Assembly: GCA_051155735.1 (NCBI GenBank)
Contig: DAXETX010000096.1
Coordinates: 1-8,054 of the forward strand
Direction of reading: 5' to 3'
Origin: JASJCP01 sp051155735
GTDB taxonomy: Bacteria > Cyanobacteriota > Cyanobacteriia > Cyanobacteriales > Xenococcaceae
Length of the DNA: 8,054 nt
Each line of letters begins with the position of its first letter. Position 1 is the stretch's first letter. Positions 1 to 5,695 of this stretch are shown piece by piece. The notes beneath the pieces are model-generated. The model searched no databases. It was not told the origin of the DNA and saw only the letters and a program-made list of their open reading frames with translations. A program made the translations under genes and the position numbers.

Positions 1-1
1 T

Positions 2-229
2 AAAAGACAGAATCTCGCACCAGAGCAATATACTTTAGTTCCCAAATTACCCTTAAGCTGTGAGTTTTATGGGTTGATTCTGCCCGAAACCGATAGTCAA
101 TGGCGCAATCTCGTCAATTCTTTTCTCGAAACTCAGCGATCGCAAACAATTCAGCAAAATTGGTTTGCTAATATCATGCCCTACGAATCGTTAAATTTAG
201 AGTATTGCTTCGATTTAAAAGACGATTAG
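2..229 (+). CDS. Probable periplasmic solute-binding protein of an ABC transporter, C-terminal end only
   Basis: The frame is open from the left edge to a TAG at 227-229, leaving 75 C-terminal residues; the start lies outside the window. The stretch reads like the last helices of family 3 (amino-acid type) solute-binding proteins: a YGLILPETDSQWRN segment (residues 23-36 of the fragment), then a VNSFLETQRSQ helix and an IQQNWF segment. In that family this region follows the second lobe and packs back on the first. Such proteins bind a small solute in the periplasm and deliver it to a membrane permease. The tail after NWF (about 20 residues, acidic end KDD) is uninformative. A HIP1 octamer at 136-143 lies in frame, as expected for native cyanobacterial coding DNA. 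The family call rests on a short pattern only, and the substrate cannot be inferred. Confidence 0.55.
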   Translation, partial: KRQNLAPEQYTLVPKLPLSCEFYGLILPETDSQWRNLVNSFLETQRSQTIQQNWFANIMPYESLNLEYCFDLKDD

Positions 230-268
230 CCCATATCTAAAATGTACTTCAAATTGTAAGATAATTAG

Positions 269-284
269 AAGCAATATTTTGCTT
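269..284 (+). other. Perfect stem-loop upstream of the first PAS-EAL gene
   Basis: AAGCAA (269-274), a TATT loop and TTGCTT (279-284) form a 6-bp hairpin between the solute-binding protein stop (229) and the ATG at 305. There is no T run after it, so it is a poor intrinsic terminator. A TAAGAT at 257-262 could be a -10 box, but no good -35 is visible. The hairpin would lie in the 5' leader about 20 nt before the start codon, which has no clear Shine-Dalgarno sequence. A role in translation control is inference only. Confidence 0.35.
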
Positions 285-304
285 GATTGAAATTTACCTC
301 AATA

Positions 305-1489
305 ATGACTCAAATTATAGAACAGTTTTTCGATGAAGTTCCAGCTATTATCTGGGAAATGGAGTTAAGAGCAGATGAATGGTATTTTACCCGTCGCTAT
401 GGTGAATATCGACCAGAAAACCGCCGTGATGTCATTGGTAAATCCCTATTTGAAATTCTGCCTAAAGGACATCCTGTGGTTCAGACAATCTTGAAAGGTA
501 TTCAAGCCAAAAAATATTTTACTTTTATCGATAGTACAACTCCAGGTCGGCTTTATCAAAATCGTTGTAAACCAATCTTGGATGATCGAGGCAATGTGCA
601 ACGAGTCCTCGGAGTTTCAATGGATATTACAGAATCTCTATCGCCCCAAATTTCTTTACTAGATGAAGCAACTCAGCAAGTTGAAGTCATTAAAGCTAAT
701 ATTAATCGTTCAGTGCAAGAAATTATTGCTAGTCAAGATTTTTTCGAGCATTTTTTTCTGGCTTATCAGCCAATTATTAACTTTAGGCAAGGCTGTAATT
801 CTCCTGGCTGGGTTTGTGGCGCCGAAGCCCTAATTCGGCTTCGGGTGGAAGATCGGATTATTGCACCAGACGATTTTTTACCCTCAATTCAATCTCGTGG
901 TTTATCTTCGGCTCTAGCTCTTTGGGTAATCAAGCGAGTGTCGGCAGAGATCGGAGAAATTGTGCGTCAAAATCCTGACTTTTGTTTGTCAATTAATCTA
1001 TCTGTTGAGGATTTACTAAATACAGATGTCTTCGCAGCAATTTCGCAAGTGGTAACTAGAGAAAGCTTTCCTTCTGCTAGTCTGCATATAGAAATCCTCG
1101 AATTACCAGATAACCTAAATATCGATCAAAATTCAGCAATTACTAGGGTTATTTATGCTTTAAGAGAATTAGGGATTAAAATCACTATTGATGATTTTGG
1201 TAAACAAAGTAGTAACTTCGACCGTCTTACTTTACTCGCAGCCGATGATTTTTTAAAAATAGACCGCTCCTTTATTCCTAATGAAATTTATGGACAACAA
1301 GCCTCGATTTGTACTGCGATGGTTTGGGTGGGTAAAGTATTTCAGTTACGGTTAATCGCAGAAGGAATTGAAACACCAGAACAAGCTAACTTTATGAAAA
1401 CAATTGGTTGTGATTATGGTCAAGGATATTTTTTTTATCAGCCAATGGATCTAGAAAGTATTAGGTCAATGGTAGGACAAGAAATCTAA
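305..1489 (+). CDS. PAS-EAL protein 1, probable cyclic di-GMP phosphodiesterase
   Basis: This 394-residue soluble protein has no membrane segment and no GGDEF domain. Residues 10-112 form a PAS sensor fold (IIWEMEL start, Q-N-R-C-K-P strand, GVSMDITES end), residues 113-145 a linker, and residues 150-394 a full-length EAL domain. EAL enzymes cleave c-di-GMP to pGpG. The residues expected for catalysis are present: E174 in the EALIRL motif, N231, E263 and E266, D296-D297 (DDFG), K318 (LKID), E353 and E356 (AEGIE), and Q373 (QGY). Loop 6, normally DFGTGYSSL, reads DFGKQSSNF, so activity may be altered. A TTG at 287 would add six residues, but ATG 305 is preferred because it makes this protein align without gaps to its 394-residue neighbour, which begins MTQ-IEQF in the same way. 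No clear ribosome binding site precedes ATG 305. The PAS ligand is unknown. The gene heads a same-strand cluster with the second copy 37 nt downstream. Confidence 0.88.
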   Translation: MTQIIEQFFDEVPAIIWEMELRADEWYFTRRYGEYRPENRRDVIGKSLFEILPKGHPVVQTILKGIQAKKYFTFIDSTTPGRLYQNRCKPILDDRGNVQRVLGVSMDITESLSPQISLLDEATQQVEVIKANINRSVQEIIASQDFFEHFFLAYQPIINFRQGCNSPGWVCGAEALIRLRVEDRIIAPDDFLPSIQSRGLSSALALWVIKRVSAEIGEIVRQNPDFCLSINLSVEDLLNTDVFAAISQVVTRESFPSASLHIEILELPDNLNIDQNSAITRVIYALRELGIKITIDDFGKQSSNFDRLTLLAADDFLKIDRSFIPNEIYGQQASICTAMVWVGKVFQLRLIAEGIETPEQANFMKTIGCDYGQGYFFYQPMDLESIRSMVGQEI

Positions 1490-1526
1490 CAAAAATAATC
1501 ACTAATTTTTTGATAACAAGAGACTG

Positions 1527-2711
1527 ATGACTCAAACTATCGAACAGTTTTTGGCAACTGTTCCAGGTATTATCTGGGAAATGGAGCTAAGAGCAGATGA
1601 ATGGTATTTTACCCGCCGATGTGGCGAATATCTAATTGAACAACGTCGCGATCTAATTGGCAAATCTTTATTTGAATTTTTCCCCCCAGGACACCCGATT
1701 AGTCAAGCAATTTTACAGGGTATTGCAGCTAAAACCTATTTTACCTTTATTGAGGCGATCGCTCCAGGTCGTTTGTTTCAAAATCGTTGTAAACCAATTG
1801 TAGATGAAGGAGGCAATGTTCAGCGGTTGGTAGGAATTTCCATTGATATTACCGAATCACTAGCTTCACCCATATCGATCTTAAACACAGCAACTCAGCC
1901 AACTGAATCACCAGAGATTAAGCGCGACGAGTCAATTCAAGCAATTATTAATCGACCAGATTTTTTTCGACACTTCTTTCTACAATATCAACCAATAATT
2001 AATCTTAGACAAGAATACAATTCTGCTGGTTGGGTTTGTGGTGTCGAGGCTTTAATTCGTCTCCAAGCTGAAACACGAGTGATTACTCCCGATTATTTTT
2101 TGCCTTCGATGCAAGCTGGTGGTTTGTCTCCCTCTTTGGCGCGGTGGGTTATTAGTCAAGCTTGTACCGAAATTAGAGAAATTGCGCTGCAACGTCCAGA
2201 ATTTTGCTTGTCGATTAATATCTCCATTGATGATTTGCTAAACGCCGAGGTTTTTGCAGCAGTGGAAACGGCGGTAACTACGACTGGGTTTCCTCCAGGT
2301 AGTCTGCATCTGGAAATTTTGGAGTTACCCAACAATATCGATCTCGAACCAGACTCAGAAATTAGCGACGTTTTTTATGGCTTAAGAAGACTCGGTATTA
2401 AAATTACTATTGATGATTTTGGCAAAAAAAGCAGTAACTTTGATCGTCTTTCTCTCTTGGGAACCGATGATTTTCTTAAAATAGATCAATCTTTTATTCC
2501 TAGTGAAATTTATGGTCGACAAGCCTCGATTTGTACTGCTATGGTTTGGGTGGGTAAAGTATTTCAGTTAAGGTTAATTGCAGAAGGAATTGAGACACCA
2601 GAACAAGCGAATTTTATGAAAACAATTGGTTGCGATTATGGTCAGGGATATTTCTTTTATCAGCCGATGGATCTAGAAAGCATTAGATCGATGATAGGAC
2701 AAGAAATCTAA
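1527..2711 (+). CDS. PAS-EAL protein 2, tandem paralogue of the upstream gene
   Basis: Also 394 residues, aligning gap-free with the preceding protein at a constant nucleotide offset of 1222. The architecture is the same: PAS at about 10-112, a divergent linker at about 113-145, EAL at about 150-394. The EAL residues are kept at the same positions (E174, N231, E263, E266, D296, D297, K318, E353, E356, Q373), and loop 6 reads DFGKKSSNF, so the unusual loop is shared. The ATG is preceded by AAGAG (1518-1522), a plausible ribosome binding site that its sister lacks. The two proteins agree closely in the first third of PAS, around DDFG and over the last 64 residues (one replacement, V to I near the end, from the CAA codon at 2520), but differ widely in the linker. 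The stop lies 2 nt before the lspA ATG, so translation of lspA is probably coupled to this gene. Divergent linkers and some PAS positions (Y32 against C32) hint at different inputs to the same output. Confidence 0.88.
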   Translation: MTQTIEQFLATVPGIIWEMELRADEWYFTRRCGEYLIEQRRDLIGKSLFEFFPPGHPISQAILQGIAAKTYFTFIEAIAPGRLFQNRCKPIVDEGGNVQRLVGISIDITESLASPISILNTATQPTESPEIKRDESIQAIINRPDFFRHFFLQYQPIINLRQEYNSAGWVCGVEALIRLQAETRVITPDYFLPSMQAGGLSPSLARWVISQACTEIREIALQRPEFCLSINISIDDLLNAEVFAAVETAVTTTGFPPGSLHLEILELPNNIDLEPDSEISDVFYGLRRLGIKITIDDFGKKSSNFDRLSLLGTDDFLKIDQSFIPSEIYGRQASICTAMVWVGKVFQLRLIAEGIETPEQANFMKTIGCDYGQGYFFYQPMDLESIRSMIGQEI

Positions 2712-2714
2712 CAA
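2520..2714 (+). repeat. 3' block of the tandem duplication, near-identical to 1298-1492
   Basis: Counted codon by codon, 1298-1489 and 2520-2711 differ at 14 of 192 positions; 13 of these are synonymous, and only GTA/ATA near the end changes a residue. The identity continues through the stop codon to the next three bases (TAACAA) and then ends, where the second copy runs into the lspA ATG. The rest of the two genes is much more divergent apart from a second conserved block near codons 14-35. This marks either a locally converted segment of an old tandem duplication or a strongly constrained region. Confidence 0.8.
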
Positions 2715-3181
2715 TGAAAAAAAATCCTTTCTTCTGGGTAGTTGCGATCGCTGGTTTGATTTTAGACCAAGTAACTAAATATGCAATTTCTCAGACTTTT
2801 AATCAAGTAGGAGAAACTGTGCCTTTGTGGGCAGGAATTTTTCATCTTACCTATGTTAAAAATACGGGTGCTGCTTTTAGCTTTTTTACTGGCGGAGTTA
2901 GTTGGCTAAGATGGCTTTCTTTGGCGGTGAGTTTGGGATTAATTGTTTTAGCCAGATTTACGAGATTGGGCAAATTAGAGCAGCTAGGTTATGGTTGTGT
3001 TTTAGCTGGAGCTTTCGGGAATGGAATTGATCGCTTTTTATTTGGTTATGTGATCGATTTCTTTGATTTTCGGTTAATCAATTTTCCTGTATTTAATATT
3101 GCTGATGTTTGTATTAATTTAGGAATTATATTTTTACTAGCTGCTAACTTTACTTTCACTACTCCTTCTAATAAACGTTAA
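2714..3181 (+). CDS. lspA: Lipoprotein signal peptidase (signal peptidase II)
   Basis: LspA is an inner-membrane aspartyl protease that removes the signal peptide from prolipoproteins after lipidation of the +1 cysteine. The 155-residue length is typical. Family motifs occur in order: D18-Q-V-T-K22 at the end of the first membrane helix, N50-T-G-A-A-F near the periplasmic loop, GNGIDR (102-107), YVIDFFDF with D115, and FNIAD with D131. D115 and D131 are the expected catalytic pair. Four hydrophobic segments can be traced at about 5-24, 63-81, 90-110 and 129-147. The ATG lies 2 nt after the stop of the second PAS-EAL gene, and any ribosome binding site must lie inside that gene's 3' end (AAGAAA at 2701-2706), which suggests translational coupling. 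A HIP1 site (2744-2751) lies in the first helix. The stop overlaps that of the convergent aroB by 4 bp. Function is near certain; its link to the phosphodiesterase genes is positional only. Confidence 0.97.
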   Translation: MKKNPFFWVVAIAGLILDQVTKYAISQTFNQVGETVPLWAGIFHLTYVKNTGAAFSFFTGGVSWLRWLSLAVSLGLIVLARFTRLGKLEQLGYGCVLAGAFGNGIDRFLFGYVIDFFDFRLINFPVFNIADVCINLGIIFLLAANFTFTTPSNKR

Positions 3182-4266
3182 TTGGGAGTTAAAGCTTGAG
3201 TAATAATTTCTGGAGTAACGCGATCGCTAATAATTACCTTGCCAATTTGCGTTGGTAAAATAAAGCGGACTTTTCCTGCTTTAACTTTTTTGTCATTTTT
3301 GATCGTTTTTAAAATAGCTTCGGTGGTGACTTCAGCAGGGATAGCAGTAGGTAAACCGATTTTAGTAATTAACTCGTGTTGTAGTTGTGCTGCTTGGGCT
3401 GTCCAGAGTTCCATCTCTAAGGCAATTTTTCCCGCAGCAACCATCCCGATAGCTACTGCTTCTCCGTGAACTAATTTTGCATAATTGGTCAAACTTTCTA
3501 CTGCATGAGCGATAGTATGACCGTAGTTTAAAATTGCTCTGATCCCTGATTCTGTTTCATCTTGACTCACTACATCCGCTTTAGCTTGACAAGAACGGGT
3601 GATAATTGTTTCGAGTAATTGGGGTGTCATGGTTTCTAAACTAGATAAACCTGATGCGGAAAGGAGTTGTTCAAATAAATCTCGATCCCAAATAATGCCG
3701 TATTTAACTACTTCTGCCATGCCAGCACGAAATTCTCGAATCGGCAGAGTTTTTAAGACATTAGGGTCAATTAATACTAATTTTGGCTGATAAAAAGCCC
3801 CAATAAGATTTTTTCCCTGGGGATGATTAACCCCTGTTTTACCTCCGACAGAAGCATCTACCATTGCCAGGAGAGAAGTAGGTACTTGCACAAAATTAAC
3901 GCCTCTTAACCAGGTTGCAGCAGCAAATCCTGTCATATCTCCAATAACTCCGCCACCTAATGCGACAAAAGTCGCAGAGCGTTCTAAATGATAAGTTAGA
4001 GCGGTATCATAAATCTGTTGAATCGAGCCTAAGTGTTTGTGGGGTTCGCCAGCAGGAATTAAATGAGTAAATACTTGAAACCCAGCTTTGGCTAAAGCAT
4101 CGAGACAGATCTCACCGTAATAATCAAAAATTTCTGGGTTGGAAACAACTAACACCTTTTGACCGAGGTTTAATTGTTGCATTTCGATGCCTAGTTGCGC
4201 TAAATTGCCAGATGCGATCGCAATATCGTAGGAGTTTTGTGGTAAGTTGACGGTAATTCGTGACAT
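3178..4266 (-). CDS. aroB: 3-dehydroquinate synthase
   Basis: AroB converts DAHP to 3-dehydroquinate, the second step of the shikimate pathway to aromatic amino acids, quinones and folate, using NAD and a divalent metal. The 362 residues match the usual length. The NAD-binding GGGVIGD motif is at 104-110, VPTSLLAMVDASVGGKTGVN at 128-147 contains the substrate-binding lysine K143, and the metal ligands are E185 (GMAEVVKYG), H250 (NYGHTIAHA) and H267 (HGEAVAIG). All key residues are intact. The ATG at 4264-4266 begins MSRITVNLP, a normal AroB N-terminus. No Shine-Dalgarno sequence precedes it; the mRNA there reads CTACCTCC, the opposite of a ribosome binding site. The gene is transcribed alone, convergent with lspA, with two inverted repeats upstream (4289-4299 and 4317-4338). 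Two HIP1 sites are inside the gene. Confidence 0.97.
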   Translation of the reverse strand: MSRITVNLPQNSYDIAIASGNLAQLGIEMQQLNLGQKVLVVSNPEIFDYYGEICLDALAKAGFQVFTHLIPAGEPHKHLGSIQQIYDTALTYHLERSATFVALGGGVIGDMTGFAAATWLRGVNFVQVPTSLLAMVDASVGGKTGVNHPQGKNLIGAFYQPKLVLIDPNVLKTLPIREFRAGMAEVVKYGIIWDRDLFEQLLSASGLSSLETMTPQLLETIITRSCQAKADVVSQDETESGIRAILNYGHTIAHAVESLTNYAKLVHGEAVAIGMVAAGKIALEMELWTAQAAQLQHELITKIGLPTAIPAEVTTEAILKTIKNDKKVKAGKVRFILPTQIGKVIISDRVTPEIITQALTPN

Positions 4267-4288
4267 GAATCAATGGAGGTAGCAGCTA

Positions 4289-4299
4289 ATCACAGTGAT
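4289..4299. promoter_or_regulatory. Short palindrome in the aroB leader
   Basis: ATCAC-A-GTGAT is a perfect 5-bp inverted repeat with one central base, 23-33 nt upstream of the aroB start codon. It could be half of a protein-binding site or a chance palindrome; 11 bp is too short to decide. It lies between the start codon and the larger inverted repeat at 4317-4338. Confidence 0.25.
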
Positions 4300-4316
4300 C
4301 TTACTTCTAGTTGGGC

Positions 4317-4338
4317 GGGATAATATAAAAATTATCCC
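4317..4338. promoter_or_regulatory. 8-bp perfect inverted repeat upstream of aroB, candidate operator or promoter element
   Basis: GGGATAAT (4317-4324), a 6-nt A/T spacer and ATTATCCC (4331-4338) form a perfect 8-bp dyad about 50-70 nt upstream of the aroB ATG. On the minus strand the centre offers -10-like hexamers such as TATATT or TATTAT, so a dimeric repressor bound here would cover the aroB promoter. Neither orientation is followed by a T run, which argues against a terminator. As RNA it could also form a leader hairpin. No known regulator's consensus is recognised with confidence. Confidence 0.45.
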
Positions 4339-4349
4339 CTAAAGTTAAT

Positions 4350-4556
4350 TCATCTAATAGTTTTGTCGCGTAACAGCTTCAGTTTGGCGATTTTTGGCTC
4401 TAAACAAAGATTAGATCGTCATTGTATAGTCCACGGTCTTTACCTCCCACAATAAAATATTTAAGACCATTCTCTTCAGCATCTCGGTCATCTGTAGCGT
4501 TGAGATCGATAACATCGGTAGTATGTTCTATAACAGCAATCTTCCCGTCAATCGGC
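4350..4556 (-). pseudogene. Relic of a cadherin-like repeat from a large surface or secreted protein
   Basis: On the minus strand, reading down from about 4556 to a TAG at 4400-4402, the translation contains IEHTTDVIDLNATDD followed by RDAEENGLKYFIVGG and a KDRGLYNDD segment. This is the pattern of cyanobacterial cadherin-like calcium-binding repeats (start of strand A, the VIDxxATDxD stretch, NGLxYxIxGG, then LF-x-ID). Past the TAG a shifted frame (two extra bases near 4401-4402) continues as EPKIAKLKLL, resembling the usual DPKTGKLxF that ends such a repeat, before a TGA at 4350-4352. There is no start, signal peptide or partner repeat, so this is a single broken repeat about 65 residues long. 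The frame stays open up to 4645, but that part lies opposite clear kinase coding sequence and is not counted. Family assignment is by motif only. Confidence 0.5.
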
Positions 4557-4568
4557 ACATTACTATAG

Positions 4569-4899
4569 ACTGGCGTTAGTGAATATTCTGTAGGGACTCC
4601 TGGTTTTGCACCGCCAGAACAGCTAGCATTACGTCCCGTAGCTGCAAGTGAATATATATGCTTTAGGTGTAACCTGTATCTATTTAATGACGGGGAAAAC
4701 GCCAGAACAAATTGGGTTAGACCCCATGACAGGAGAAATTATGTGGTTAAAAGATTTAAACATCAGTAAGAGTTTTGCAGATATCTTATTGACGATGTTG
4801 GAGATTTCTGTTGAAAATCGCGATCAAACTGTCAAAGAAACTTGACAAGCATTAGAGCGGATTATTAGTAGATTTGATGCCATTAGAACAGCAGGCTAA
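4569..4899 (+). pseudogene. Relic of a Ser/Thr protein kinase, C-terminal lobe only
   Basis: The plus strand encodes kinase subdomains VIII to XI in broken form. At 4590-4625 it reads VGTPGFAPPEQL, the activation-segment and APE motif, followed by RPVAASD up to 4650. One extra A at about 4651-4652 then shifts the frame, and the protein continues in the next frame as IYALGVTCIYLMTGKTP (subdomain IX, normally SDIYxLGVT), a GEIMWLKD segment typical of cyanobacterial kinases, and ADILLTMLEISVENR with the conserved arginine of subdomain XI. A TGA at 4843-4845 interrupts the usual end, after which QALERIISRFDAIRTAG runs to TAA 4897-4899. The ATP-binding lobe, HRD and DFG are missing, and a further stop (TAG 4566-4568) lies just upstream. 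The fragment from GTG 4648 alone would look like a 65-residue ORF but is not a real gene. It abuts the cadherin-like relic head to head. Confidence 0.8.
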
Positions 4900-4975
4900 A
4901 AAATGATGAGTTGATTGACCAAAAAACCCAAGGGGAGAAGTAAATAAAACTTAACTGTCTTACCCCTAACTAGGG

Positions 4976-5536
4976 TTATTTGAGCTTTTGGCGAATAAAG
5001 TTAACCAGTTGGCTCATTTGTTTTTTCATTTGTTCCATATCTTGTTCCATTTTAGCAACTTTGGTTTTGAGAGCTTTTATTTCTGTCTCCATCGCGGAAG
5101 TAGTTTCACTACTAGCTGGTAAAGCTTTAGACTCTTCATTAACCAAAATTTGAGGTTGTTTTTTCGCTTTCATCATCGCTTCGCGAATTGCTTCTACCAA
5201 TTGCTCGCGATCAAAAGGTTTTTCGACAAAAGCAAAGTATTCAAAAGGTTCAGTCAGCTTATCAGTCACTTCTTCCTTTCTCCCAGACATTAGTACTAAA
5301 GGAATCGATCTTAGGCGTTGTTGCTTTTGAATTTCTTGATATACTTCCCAACCACTCATTTTGGGAAGAAGAAAGTCTAACATAATTAGATTAGGGCTTT
5401 CTTCTCTAATTAATCTAAATCCTTCTAAGCCATCTTTGGCTTCAATGACCTCAAAGTTACCATCAGGTAACATATCTTTGACTCTCATTCTAATGACTTT
5501 GCTGTCGTCGATTACCAAAATTTTATGATTGGACAC
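4976..5536 (-). CDS. CheY-like response regulator with C-terminal coiled coil
   Basis: The 186-residue product has a receiver domain at about 3-124: acidic pair D10-D11, phospho-acceptor D54 (IMLDFLLPKMSG), switch serine S84 (LMSGR) and K106 (VEKPF). A polar linker (125-147) rich in E, S and T leads to a strongly heptad-like helix at about 149-186 (METEIKALKTKVAKMEQDME and following) that should dimerise or dock on a partner. There is no DNA-binding or enzyme domain, so output is probably by protein contact. The start is GTG at 5534-5536: AAGGAG lies exactly 6 nt before it, whereas the upstream in-frame TTG at 5581 would put that ribosome binding site inside the coding region. No histidine kinase gene is visible, so it is an orphan here. 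It is transcribed away from lipA. Confidence 0.9.
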   Translation of the reverse strand: MSNHKILVIDDSKVIRMRVKDMLPDGNFEVIEAKDGLEGFRLIREESPNLIMLDFLLPKMSGWEVYQEIQKQQRLRSIPLVLMSGRKEEVTDKLTEPFEYFAFVEKPFDREQLVEAIREAMMKAKKQPQILVNEESKALPASSETTSAMETEIKALKTKVAKMEQDMEQMKKQMSQLVNFIRQKLK

Positions 5537-5542
5537 AATTAA

Positions 5543-5548
5543 CTCCTT
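5543..5548 (-). promoter_or_regulatory. Strong ribosome binding site that fixes the response-regulator start at GTG
   Basis: On the minus strand AAGGAG is followed by TTAATT and then GTG at 5536. It is the clearest Shine-Dalgarno sequence in the window and decides the start in favour of a GTG codon instead of the TTG 45 nt upstream. Confidence 0.85.
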
Positions 5549-5585
5549 ACTAATTAACTTCCTCAGCGGAAGATCGGTCAAATAT

Positions 5586-5605
5586 GTTGACTGTTGTCGA
5601 TCAAC
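5586..5605. promoter_or_regulatory. Inverted repeat in the divergent response regulator / lipA intergenic region
   Basis: GTTGA (5586-5590) and TCAAC (5601-5605) are perfect reverse complements separated by 10 nt, so the half-site centres are 15 bp apart. The repeat lies 50-70 nt upstream of the regulator GTG and about 90 nt upstream of lipA, in the 159-nt region that must carry both promoters. It could be a dimer-binding site serving one or both genes. Five-base arms are short and could arise by chance. I see no convincing -35/-10 pair for lipA. Confidence 0.25.
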
Positions 5606-5695
5606 TTAGTTTATTTACACATCCTAGAATTCCCTTTCTTGCTGTCAAAATAACAATATAGGGTATCCAAACTCGTTGCTTTTTTTCTCCTGATT

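Noticed and set aside
287..304. TTG start adding six residues to the first PAS-EAL protein
   Set aside because: The paralogue starts at the residue matching ATG 305, and both proteins are then exactly 394 residues with no gaps.
3239..3790. Two plus-strand open frames (3239-3469 and 3599-3790)
   Set aside because: Both lie opposite conserved aroB coding sequence and encode no recognisable protein.
4557..4645. Upstream extension of the minus-strand cadherin-like frame
   Set aside because: The frame is open, but the plus strand here encodes the kinase VGTPGFAPPEQL motif, so the minus reading is a shadow.
4964..4975. CCCTAACTAGGG palindrome at the response-regulator stop as an intrinsic terminator
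   Set aside because: The loop is very small or the stem only 3 bp, and no T run follows directly on the minus strand.
5188..5385. Plus-strand open frame inside the response regulator
   Set aside because: It is antisense to the conserved receiver domain and has no family features.
5537..5581. Longer response regulator beginning at TTG 5581
   Set aside because: It would place the strong AAGGAG site inside the gene, and the extra 15 residues resemble no receiver N-terminus; GTG 5536 has ideal spacing.
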